Shown here: in pieces, positions 54,581 to 63,119 of the stretch
How positions within the stretch are numbered: position 1 is the stretch's first letter
Layout: every line of letters begins with the position of its first letter
DNA from: Phytophthora colocasiae
Lineage: Eukaryota; Oomycota; Peronosporomycetes; Peronosporales; Peronosporaceae
Direction of reading: 5' to 3'
Assembly: GCA_018806915.1 (NCBI GenBank)
Contig: JAGKQI010000088.1
Coordinates: 1,240,001-1,304,000, forward strand
DNA: 64,000 bases
Translations under genes and position numbers: made by a program
The notes under the pieces: model-generated
The model's input: the letters and a program-made list of their open reading frames with translations, nothing else
Databases searched by the model: none
What the model was told of the DNA's origin: nothing

Positions 54581-55130
54581 TGTGTGCATAGTGACCGATG
54601 TTACCACACAGATAACATCGAACCTTGCTGTTCCTACGCTGCTGTTGACCAGCAGTCGTAGCGCTCGAGAGGTCCATAGGTTCAGTACCTCCCGTCTTCA
54701 CAACAGGACGCGCCGGCTACGGCGTGTTCGCATGGATTTTAATTTGATACCGGCTAAACTCTTCTTGCATCGCAAGGCTGATCGCCTCCTCGAGAGTATT
54801 CAGATACGCTCGGAAGAGGTATGTTTTGACGGACCATCTCTTAGTCCCTTCATGAACGTGACGACCTTGGTTGCCTCGTCGATCGGGTTGGCCACTATGT
54901 TTGATACCAAGTATCGAGCACGCTGGGCAAAGGTGTGAACATCATCCTTGCCCTGCTGCAGATCGAGAAACTCCGCTCTCGATCTGAACTCGTTCTTCGG
55001 GGGCTCAAACGCAAGCTTGAGCTCCTCTTTGAACACCTCGTACGTGCTAAAGCACGTAGGATCCGAGAGTCGGCCCATAGGCCCAACTCCTCGCACGTCC
55101 GCCAAATAGGGATGTTTCGCCGACGAAATG
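54560..55130 (-). pseudogene. Gypsy Gag capsid and zinc knuckle
   Basis: The capsid part (54800-55105) reads STYEVFKEELKLAFEPPKNE, RAEFLDLQQGKDDVHTFAQR and EATKVVTFMKGLRDG, the Retrotrans_gag pattern. A zinc knuckle CYLCGNIGHYAHKC (CX2CX4HX4C) is encoded at 54576-54617. A frameshift lies between them. At about 55145 the sequence changes to a hAT-like insert that splits gag. Confidence 0.82.
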
Positions 55131-55145
55131 CATTTCGTCTGCCAA

Positions 55146-56215
55146 ACTATTCCAATCGGTTTAAACTCAATTTAAATGGCCTTCGGTCGACGAAATGGAC
55201 CGCCTGTGTCTCTTTTCAGTAATTTAGACATTAATTTTCTTAAATTTGTGTTCCCGCGCATTCTTCACTTCAAGTTCACGCTCAAATTTAAACCTGCAAG
55301 TTGCACCTGTTGCCGGCTGCAAGAGGTTACAAGGTCGTCCGTCATCGACATGGTAGTAAGTGGCGCCTCTACTAAAAGCTAACGTTGTTATGCCATGCAG
55401 CGCTATGTGTGGAAGGTGATGTCTGGAGTAATTTCCAGTGTGACACAACGAAGAACAAGGCGCAGCTGGAGAAAGCTAGTTGCAAGCGCTGCCCTGAAGA
55501 GATCATGAACCCGAAACCACACAAGCTTCGCCGTCATATATTACAAGAGTGCGTGAGCTGGACATCAAGCGAGAGGGACCAATGGGTTCGAATCTCGCAA
55601 GACAAAGAAAATCGGAAGTTTCGCCGTAGCAGCGTTGACTCAGTGTCTACAACTGAGTCGGATGAAAATCCCTTGCCCTCTCAAGAGGATTTCAGCCGGG
55701 TCGTGGCAGATTTCGTGTACTGCACTGGAAGTGCATTTCGAATTGTTGACTATCCCACGTTCAAACGTTTAGCGCTGCTTGGGCGTGGTGGCCTTACGGT
55801 CCCATCTCGCCAGCTCATAGGCGAGCGTCTTCTTGATGAGTCCTACGAACGAGAGAAGGAGAAGATTGTGTCATTGCTGAAAAAGCACCCGTACGTCTCC
55901 CTTATATCCGATGGTTGATCCAACCCAAGACGGGAGAAGACCGTCAACTTCGTGCTTGTTGCTCCGAATATGCCACCGATATCCTGGACGTCTATTGCGC
56001 CTGGATCGCAGTCCCAGACAGGCAAATATATAGCACAACAAGTTGGAAAGTGATTGACGATATTGAAACTCTAATGGGAAAAGGTAAGGTCGCATCGGTG
56101 ACAACGGACAATGCTCCCAACATGGTGAAGGCCTGGGAGATCCTTGAAAATACGCGTGGCGTGTTTTGTACGGGCTGTGGTGTTGATTCATGGGAGCTGC
56201 GAAGGTTTCCTTCCG
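55146..56215 (+). pseudogene. hAT transposase fragment inserted in gypsy gag
   Basis: The frame from 55385 reads WSNFQCDTTKNKAQLEKASC KRC, a BED-finger start, then VVADFVYCTGSAFRIVDYPT and PSRQLIGERLLDESYEREKE. At LISDG a TGA replaces the expected Trp codon, then SNPRREKTVNFVLVAPNMPP continues in frame. A shift near 56049 gives VIDDIETLMGKGKVASVTTD NAPNMVKAWEIL, the DUF659/hAT core. It breaks at VFCTGCGVDSW where gypsy gag resumes. It lies antisense to gag. The same fragment with the same gag junction occurs at 63120-64000. Confidence 0.82.
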
Positions 56216-56227
56216 TAGCACCAATTC

Positions 56228-57405
56228 TTGGCAGCAACATCTCGTTGCTCCTTAACTATGTACCCCAGAGCAACACCATGTTGCTCTGTCGGCGATAGCG
56301 TAAGAAGAATCGTCGCTACCGCCGCCTCTCCAATGACTTACGAGAGTCTTTGGAGAGCCTCCCACTCTGGGTCCGACAGGTGGGCACAGTCCGTGCGCGT
56401 CACGGACATGTGTGGGGTCCCAGTGGATCCCTGATCCATGGGGGAGTTCTCGACCCCGCGTTCGTATGATTCCATACGAACGAACTGCAGTCGGTCGTTG
56501 GACGGACTACAAAGTGTACCCCAGGAGATCACTTTCTGAGAGACGTGTTGCCAACCCTTGGCAACACGGGCAGGGTGTGCCGAAGGGTGCACATGGGATC
56601 CCCGCTTCCATGGACTGACCATGGAGGCGTTCACACTTACCACGTGTAGTGTAAGTGTAGTAGCGATCGCGAGCCGCAGCAACGCGCTCGCGATATGCCT
56701 TCGGGTCTTTGTTGAAGTTATCAACAAAGGCATTCCACGACTGACAAACTGCCTGCCACTCTGGCACTTTGCTCTTGCGCGAAGTCTTCTTCGCTGCATA
56801 GTATCGGAGCTCATGGAAGAGCCCGATATAGTAGTCGCGTCTTTGAGTCTCGGACTCAAAGACAACCTTAGCGGCGACGTCGTCGTCGTTGATACTGTTG
56901 CATGCGTACAACAGTATCGGATTCGGTGGTGAACTAGCACCGAACCGGTCATGGATCTCTGCCTCAGTAGGCATCCATGGTGTGCGCACTGGCGGATCAG
57001 TGCGCGGGGCAGTGAGCGCCCTCGACATGCGAGCTTGAAGCGTCCGAGGCCTCATCACGAGGTCGTCGAGATCCCAGGGTGGGTCAGGCGTGTCTTCAGA
57101 TGGAGACACGGGAGGGGGAGCCTTGACATCAAGCTCTCCCTCCTCGACATCGTCGTCGTCGTTGTCGACGATGTCTTCGTAGTAGTCGATGATGTCTTCG
57201 TAGTTCTCTCCAAAGAGTTATTTGAGAGGAACAGCAGGATTCTTAATCTCTGCTAGGGAAGAAGACTTCTTCTTCGGATGCTTCTCCTTGCGGAGAGCAT
57301 GGTAGTCAGTGACAGAGAGCTTCTCTGTCAAACCGCTGGGAACAGCAGTGATAGTGGGCACTGCTGAGGATGTTGTTCCTGCTGCAGAAGCAGTAGGTGA
57401 GGCTT
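56228..57405 (-). pseudogene. Gypsy gag N-terminal region
   Basis: On the - strand, after the insert at 57408-58175, a frame runs ASPTASAAGTTSSAVPT, SVTDYHALRKEKHPKKK, an acidic block (about 57130-57200), and from 57109 SPSEDTPDPPWDLDDL to YYIGLFHELRYYAAKKTSRK and AYRERVAAARDRYYTYTTR. It stops at 56507. A second frame from about 56475 (MESYERGVENSPMDQGST, then RTDCAHLSDPEWEALQRLSR and TLSPTEQHG) leads to the hAT junction. The second gypsy copy at 62820 has only this second part after its LTR. Whether the element has two Gag ORFs or one broken Gag is unclear. Hairpin density is high, e.g. at 56700-56735 and 56886-56915. Confidence 0.65.
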
Positions 57406-57407
57406 AC

Positions 57408-58175
57408 GCGTTTACACTTCTAACCAACAAATCAAACCTTCCTTAGCCTTAGCTTCCATCTACCCGGCTTGCTGTGTCGAAGTCCTGCAAGTCGTCCAAC
57501 CCGAGCTTCCTCGTGCCAATTAGTGCCACCGCAATTTGGTCCCTCACCTACCTATATCCTGTTCAGGAAGGGAGTCTACCATATTTTGCAACATAGCAGC
57601 CTTCACGAAGGTATAGCAAGATGGAAAGAGACGATGTTGATGAGTACAACCACGAGAGTGAGGAGGAACAACTCCAAGCCAGCGAAATTGCCCAAGTCAG
57701 GTCAGTCCTGAGTAGTCTGGGAGCTCTCGAGAAGACAATCAACGATCTACAACAAGATCAGGTTTTAATGCTCGAATCCGTGACAAAGTTCGGAAACCGG
57801 ACCGAACGTCGTCAAAATGAAAACTACAACGAGATAAGAGCGAACCAGGAGCTGTTACAAAAAATAATTGAGCAGCTACAAGACTACGCGCACCAAAATG
57901 CAGTTAGGGAGAGTTCACAGGAATCTGTGATCACACAGCTACAGTCAGAAGTCTCTTCACTTCGGGGACAAGTACAAGTACTGGCGAGCAAAGACCCCAC
58001 AGCAGAGATCCCATCAGCTGCACCTGACACCGCCAGAACTACTGAGAATTCAAGTGCAGAATGGGACGTGTGTGGACCAATGCCGGCGAATATTCCCATA
58101 TTCGACAGCAACGAGTTGGAAGTGCATGTGGCAAAATGCCACAAACAAAGAGAAACCCCAATATATGGAAAGCGG
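57408..58175 (+). mobile_element. Foreign insert with a coiled-coil ORF inside gag leader
   Basis: The gypsy gag frame MDLPTPTSPSA (ending near 58170) resumes as SPTASAAGTTS near 57405, so the intervening 0.77 kb is an insertion. It has no inverted-repeat texture, unlike its host. It contains an open frame (57621 to about 58170) reading DEYNHESEEEQLQASEIAQV, ALEKTINDLQQDQVLMLESV and ANQELLQKIIEQLQDYAHQN, a long parallel-type coiled coil, then an acidic/Ser tail. No terminal repeats were found and the family is unknown. Confidence 0.55.
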
Positions 58176-58302
58176 ACGGAGACGTGGGCGTCGGCAAGTC
58201 CATTGTAGAATGAACTCGGATTTCTCTCGGGGACTTGACGGTCTTGTCAAGTTCTGTCGATTGACGTATCGGGATCGATACGTCGAATCTTAACGGGGAT
58301 GG
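58176..58302 (-). other. Gypsy 5' leader with start of gag
   Basis: Between the 5' LTR and the insert. On the - strand it reads from the LTR into CCATCCCCGTTAAGATTCGA, then hairpins CGACGTATCG...CGATACGTC and ACTTGAC...GTCAAGT, then the ATG of MDLPTPTSPSA at about 58204. The bases next to the LTR (CCATCC) do not match the TGGTAGCA at the same place in the 62360 copy, so the primer-binding site is uncertain. Confidence 0.5.
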
Positions 58303-58608
58303 TGTAACGGGGGTACACGTACAAGTGGCAACACCACTTGTAACTCTAACAGTTGCGATAACTGTTAGAGGTTGGAAACGGGCCTCAGACCTTGGCGTAC
58401 TGTACACACCAATGGCTACATAGGCGAACCACATCATTTGGTGGTTCGTGTGCATTTGTGCATGTTATTGGTAAAAAGTAACGGATTTCTACCAATCACA
58501 GAGTAAAGACTCTGCCACACTTAAATTAAGTCGAATCTAATTGCACTCTTCCTCATACACATAAGCGCACGTGTGTACCACCTAATAGGTCTAAGCAGAC
58601 CTATTACA
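58303..58608 (-). repeat. LTR of the chromovirus (5' LTR), internally deleted
   Basis: 306 bp, TGTAACGGGG...CTATTACA. It lacks about 150 bp of the central-right part present in 49238-49696 and 62360-62819. The hairpin CTAACAGTT...AACTGTTAG (58346-58368) and the CGAACCAC...GTGGTTCG pair are kept. The CCCAA duplication outside shows it belongs to the same insertion as 49238-49696, so the deletion happened after integration. Confidence 0.88.
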
Positions 58609-58613
58609 CCCAA

Positions 58614-59107
58614 CACCAGCCAATGCAATCCCCAGCTTCATTCGCACACGCCCCATACAATAACCTACATATACATTTACAACACAGAGCACAAACAGTA
58701 TAGCCACATAAAGGCGATGATCGGATTCGGACCGATCGCAGCAAAATCTGCTCCTCCACCCCGGAGGCACCGTCACAGTATAATCACCGCTCCCCAGCAC
58801 ACACAGGGACGCATACTCACCAGGAACTGTCGGTACAGACCTCACGGAACACACGTACACGTCGGGGCTTGTAGGGGCTCCTGAGCCGTCACTAGCACGA
58901 GGTATGTCACGAGATCCTTGTCACTTCAGCGTCTTCGCCTCTCGGGTCAGTCAGCGCGAGTAGTCCTTGCCTAAACGAAGAGTGAGAGGAAGGCACGTGG
59001 TAGCGATTGGTGTGCACATAGTGTCACTATAGAATGTCACAAAGTGGTTTTTACCGGTATAGGTTGGAACTGGTCAGACCTGGTTGGATTTTTTACGGTA
59101 TGGACCG
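58614..59107. other. Crypton 3' continuation, then no feature
   Basis: Directly after the CCCAA duplication the interrupted Crypton frame continues as NTSQCNPQLHSH and then loses resemblance to the family. The remainder to 59107 shows nothing recognisable. Confidence 0.4.
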
Positions 59108-60193
59108 TACCGTAATATCGGTGTCAAGTGTCCGCTTTTGTTAACTGTCACCCCCCTATTCTAGCCAACCACAGATCTCTATTGAGCAACAGCTAAGTAG
59201 GATTTGCTCCGCCTTGTCAAGTGTCACCCCCTCAGGTTTTTTGAAGCCAGTGCACAGTCCGAACAACCGCAGAGCAGAGAAGTGAACAGGGGGGGGGGCG
59301 AAATGCGCGTGCGGTGGCGAGGAGACGATCGGAAACCAAGGCAGTTCAAGCTGAAGTCTGAGCCTTTTGCATTCAAGGCTGCTGCGCTTTGCATGTATGA
59401 AACCCGCAACACGCGCGTCGTCATTAGCTCTTTGTATCGTAGTATTCAGCCTGCAAGCAAGGCGTACAAGTCTACAACACGTGTCATCAGACGTTGGAAG
59501 GCGGACAAGGAGTACCGTAATATCGGTGTCAAGTGTCACCCCCCCTGGTGCCAACAAATCCAATGATAGGGATAAACTCAAGGTGCAATGTAGAGATAAG
59601 AGAAACCCGCTGCAGCTGTTTGCAAGTCGTACAACGATGCAACTTCCAAAGCTTCTAGCTCCAGCATTGTATTGTACTCTGCAGAAGTGAAGACACCGGC
59701 TTATTTCTAGGAATATTAAAGCTACCAGAGATAGAAAATAAGACATGGTAATAACGACGCGCATGCTGCGGGTTTCATACATACAAAAAGCAGCAGCCTT
59801 GAATGCAAAAGTCTCAGACTTTAGCTTGGTTTCCAACCACCATTTCACCCCCTGTTCAGTCACTGAACTGAACTTCAGTGAACAGTGTTCACTTCTCTGC
59901 TCTGCGGTTGTTCGGACTGTGCGACTGGCTTAAAAAAACTGAGGGGTGACACTTGACAAAGCGGAGCAAATCCTAGCTGTTGCTCAATAGAGATCTGTGG
60001 TTGGCTAGAATAGGGGGGTGACAGTTAACAAAAGCGGACACTTGACACCAATATTACGGTACATTTTTGATGGCCTTGCAAACAGCGCAGCGGGTTTCTC
60101 CTATCTCTACACTGCCACCTTGAGTTTATCCCTCCCATTGGATTTGTTGGCACCAGAGGGGGGGGGGTGACACTTGACACCGATATTACGGTA
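59108..60193. mobile_element. Interleaved fold-back MITE cluster
   Basis: The motif TACCGTAATATCGGTGTCAA begins at 59108 and at 59513, and its inverse ends at 60061 and 60193. The 59108-59290 arm is the inverse of 59880-60061; 59330-59430 is the inverse of 59745-59845; 59513-59650 is the inverse of about 60065-60193. Two fold-back units (about 950 and 680 bp) thus overlap. An open frame near 59340-59510 (FAFKAAALCMYETRNTRVVI) looks like an N-terminal transposase piece, so the MITE may derive from an unidentified DNA transposon. It directly precedes a piggyBac TTAA. Confidence 0.8.
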
Positions 60194-60196
60194 CTC

Positions 60197-62359
60197 TTAA
60201 CCCTTTAGCTACCACGCACGGTAGAGGTCTCCAAGAACCTCTACCAGATCGAGTCTATAGATTTTATTGGCTGATATCTTGTCGCCCGAAACCCTTGGGC
60301 TCACACTGACGGCGGTAGAGGTCCCTGTAGACATCTAACAACCATCTGCAGGAGTTCCTATCTTTCCCACACCCACGGTATAAGCTCCTTAGAGGTATGC
60401 GTCCCTTTATTGCCGCCGCGCACATCCAAAAACCAGTCACTGAGAGCGAGTTTAACGCCTACTTAGGTCTGGAGATCGCGATGAGCATTTGTCCGATGAA
60501 CGATATCGCTGAGTTCTGGTCCGAGAGTCGCTTTCTAGGATAGGCAGCGTTTATTGAGACGATGTCAAGGAACAGATTTCAGCAAATTCGAGGTGCACTT
60601 ACTCTGCATCCTCCAGAACAACCATCATTCGACAAAGAACGAGATCCTTTGTGGCGGTGTCGAGGAGTGATGGAGCATTTTCAGAAACAGTTTGCTGAGT
60701 TTGCCGTTCCAGTTGGTGTAAGCAGCATCGACGAAATGACAGTAAGAACCAAGGCTAGGACGCGAGCAAGGACATACATGCCGTCTAAGCCCGACAAGTA
60801 CGGCGTTCGCTTTTATGCTGTTGTGGGTTGGAGTTTGCTTTACGTACATTCCGTTTGGGACAATTCGTCAGGCAACACGATGCCTTCTACTCCTGCTGAA
60901 CGTTACACTAGTTTGTTTCCGACCCTACGAACGGCACTACACAACACACTTTGCGCCGAAGATGTAGCAATTGAACATGACTCCGCGACAGCTCTGTGGA
61001 TTGCAATGGTAGGCCATCAAACGAGAAATTTGCGCTCTCCGACCGGCCATCGGCTAGTAGTATCAGATAATTTTTACACCCGTCACACATTTGCCCAGGC
61101 TCTGCTGAAATTTACCGACGGGGAGATGCACATGTTGGGGACTGTGCGCATCAACTTGGTTGATAAGTGGAACAAACCGGAAGTTGCAGCGGCAATCGAG
61201 CGTGTTGATGCTGGTGACAGAGATGAATGGGAACTTATTGCTGCAGTGGAACCAGAAGCAGGTTGGCAGAAAAAGCAAAAAGCCCACCAAACTGCGCAGC
61301 GCCGAATTGCCAAAGCAAAGCGAACGCCGTTTGAGCCGACAATTGTCCAGGCTGAAAAAGCTGGCTACATCGTGTACAAGGATCGGAAGGTGGTCGTATT
61401 CTACACAAATGATCTGAAAGCTACACCTTCCGCTCGAGTTCTCACACCAACAGCACCGGAAGCAGTATTCTGTTGTCATGGAACGTATCCGCTTCGCCGC
61501 TGGACTGAGGATAGGATGATGCACCGCAAATTGTTCATGGCGCCAGCGGTCATCGCAGCATACAATCTCTGCATGAACGCAGTACAAACCCAATACGGCG
61601 ACGTGAGAAGCGCCTTGGCATGACAATATTCACGTGGATGATGGATCTTGCTATTATCAACTCGAAAACGCTGCTCCAAATAGTTCAGCCTGCTGCAGCC
61701 AAAGGAGTTTCATTACGTGAGTTCAAACGCAGAATTGCAGACCTCCTTACCAAAGGTGAGTGCAACAACAAGCGGCGTCGCGAGCTGGAGCAGAAGAAGC
61801 GCAAACCCGAGGCTCTAGACGAAATCGTCGGGATGGATACATCGTTTCACATGATAACGCCGAATTCTACCGAGCACAGCAACGGAAAGCTGCTCTGTCA
61901 TCTCTGTAGCTTGCGAAACATCAAAAAGAAGTCACGGTACGGGTGCACAAACTGTGAGGTGGGGTTTCATGTTGAATGTTTCACAGCGTACCACAGCCGA
62001 AACGTACTCAAGCACTCACCTCAGCTTCGAGCAGCCCTGGAAGCAATCTGCCGGGCATCGACGGATGATCCGGTGACCTTCACACGCAAGAAGAAGAACA
62101 GAACAATCACACCAGTTGAGAGTCTCAAACTTCCAGAGCGTTAGCAATACACTTTGATTTACCTAGGGAGAGTCGGGCCAGTACTCCAGCAGTTTGTCGC
62201 CCACGCAGCGTCCGTAGATCGCCTGACTTTGAATAGAGATATGACATGATGTTAATTCCGATTTTCGAGCGACAGGTGGATATTACGTTACGATGTGATT
62301 GGTTATACTATGGGTTATAAGCGAAAGGGACTTTGGGACGCGGCCGCACCCGTGCGACA
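60197..62359 (+). mobile_element. piggyBac element, right end unclear
   Basis: TTAACCCTTTAGCTACC at 60197 is a typical piggyBac left end. The transposase frame follows at about 60385-62144. No inverse of the left end was found before the gypsy LTR at 62360, so the right end is either lost or too diverged to see. Confidence 0.65.
60385..62144 (+). pseudogene. piggyBac transposase, intronless
   Basis: The N-terminal part TESEFNAYLGLEIAMSICPM then a TAG at about 60541 leads to SRNRFQQIRGALTLHPPEQP. The core has VSSIDEMTVRTKARTRARTY (first Asp region), RLVVSDNFYTRHTFAQALL (second Asp) and RRWTEDRMMHRKLFMAPAVI (region of the third). The 353-codon frame ends at 61623, overlapping by ATGA a second frame that carries on the family pattern (FTWMMDLAIINSKTLLQIVQ), then a Cys/His finger LLCHLCSLRNIKKKSRYGCT with CEVGFHVECF. 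One stop and one minus-one shift are the only defects. It has no introns, unlike the copy at 5768-9392, and is only distantly similar to it. Confidence 0.8.
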
Positions 62360-62819
62360 TGTAACGGGGTTACACGTACAAGTGGTTGTACCACTTGTAA
62401 CTCTAACAGTTAGGATAACTGTTAGAGGTTGGAAATGGGCCTCAGACCTTGTTGTGCTGTACACACCAATGGATACATGGGCGAACCACATTATTGGATG
62501 GTTCGTGTGCATTTGTGCATATTATTGGTAGAAAGTAACGGATTTCTACCAATCACTGAGCAGAGTTTCTGCCAACCACACGTTGGCAGACCCTTTAGAA
62601 ATAGATAACAAACAGTTTTAGGAGGTCCATAATTGGCTTATGCCAAATTCAATAACAGTTCTCATTTTACTGCATTTTGCAGTTTAATTTAGTTATATTT
62701 GATTTAATTATACTTAATTAAATAAGTATACTTAAATTAAGTCTATTCTAATTGCACGCTTCCTCATACACGTAAGCGCACGTGTACGCCATCTAATAGG
62801 TCTAGGTAGACCCATTACA
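62360..62819 (+). repeat. LTR of a second hairpin-type gypsy copy (5' LTR)
   Basis: 460 bp, TGTAACGGGG...CCATTACA, roughly 90% like 49238-49696. Palindromes are kept or even better matched, e.g. ACAAGTGGT / ACCACTTGT near 62378-62398 and 62403-62425. It is followed by CCTGGTAGCACTTTGTAG, where TGGTAGCA could be the primer-binding site. The matching 3' LTR lies beyond the window. Confidence 0.88.
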
Positions 62820-62868
62820 CCTGGTAGCACTTTGTAGTCCGTCCCACGACCGACTGCTGTTCGTTCGT

Positions 62869-63119
62869 ATGGAGTCATACGAACGCGGGGTAGAGAACTC
62901 CCCAATGGATGAGGGATCTGCTGGGACCCCTCAAATGTCCGTGACGCGCACGGACTGCGCCCACCTGTCTGATCCAGAGTGGGAGGCTCTCCAAAGACTC
63001 TCGCGAGTCATTGGAGAGGCAGCGGTAGCTACGATGCTTCGTACGCTATCGCCGACAGAGCAACATGGTGTTGCTCTGGGGTACATTGTTAAGGGGCAAC
63101 GAGATGTTGCTGCCAAGAA
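62869..63119 (+). pseudogene. Gag N-terminus of the second gypsy copy
   Basis: MESYERGVENSPMDEGSAGT, RTDCAHLSDPEWEALQRLSR and TLSPTEQHGVALGYIVKGQR, then DVAAKNW, matching the segment at about 56228-56475. The frame runs into antisense hAT sequence at about 63120. Hairpins such as GTTCGTATG...CATACGAAC (near 62862-62884) and AGAGCAACA...TGTTGCTCT (63058-63078) are present. Confidence 0.75.

Larger units (their letters stand above)
49238..58608 (-). mobile_element. Hairpin-saturated Ty3/gypsy chromovirus
   Basis: Bounded by LTRs at 49238-49696 and 58303-58608 and by a 5-bp target duplication CCCAA (49233-49237 and 58609-58613). On the - strand the order is gag, protease, RT, RNase H, integrase and chromodomain, the chromovirus order. 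LTRs and interior alike contain short perfect inverted repeats about every 40-60 bp. Examples are 51560-51582, 52243-52266, 52428-52453, 52670-52691, 52807-52842, 53532-53552, 54076-54097 and 54374-54395, with stems of 9-11 bp. Two foreign blocks, about 55146-56215 (hAT-like) and 57408-58175 (coiled-coil ORF), lack this texture. Several frameshifts and stops in pol indicate it is no longer autonomous. Confidence 0.9.

Noticed and set aside
49697..54660. Long + strand frames opposite the gypsy gag-pol genes (e.g. 49732-50220, 50434-50856, 52878-53456)
   Set aside because: They are mirror frames of RT, integrase and Gag. The hairpin texture makes both strands look alike in composition, which keeps the opposite frames open.
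58303..58608. Considering this a solo LTR from a separate insertion because it is shorter
   Set aside because: The CCCAA duplication pairs it with 49238-49696, so it is the same element with a later internal deletion.
59156..59863. 235-codon - strand frame in the fold-back region
   Set aside because: Made of inverted repeat arms and low-complexity Leu/Ser; both arms read differently and no domain is visible.
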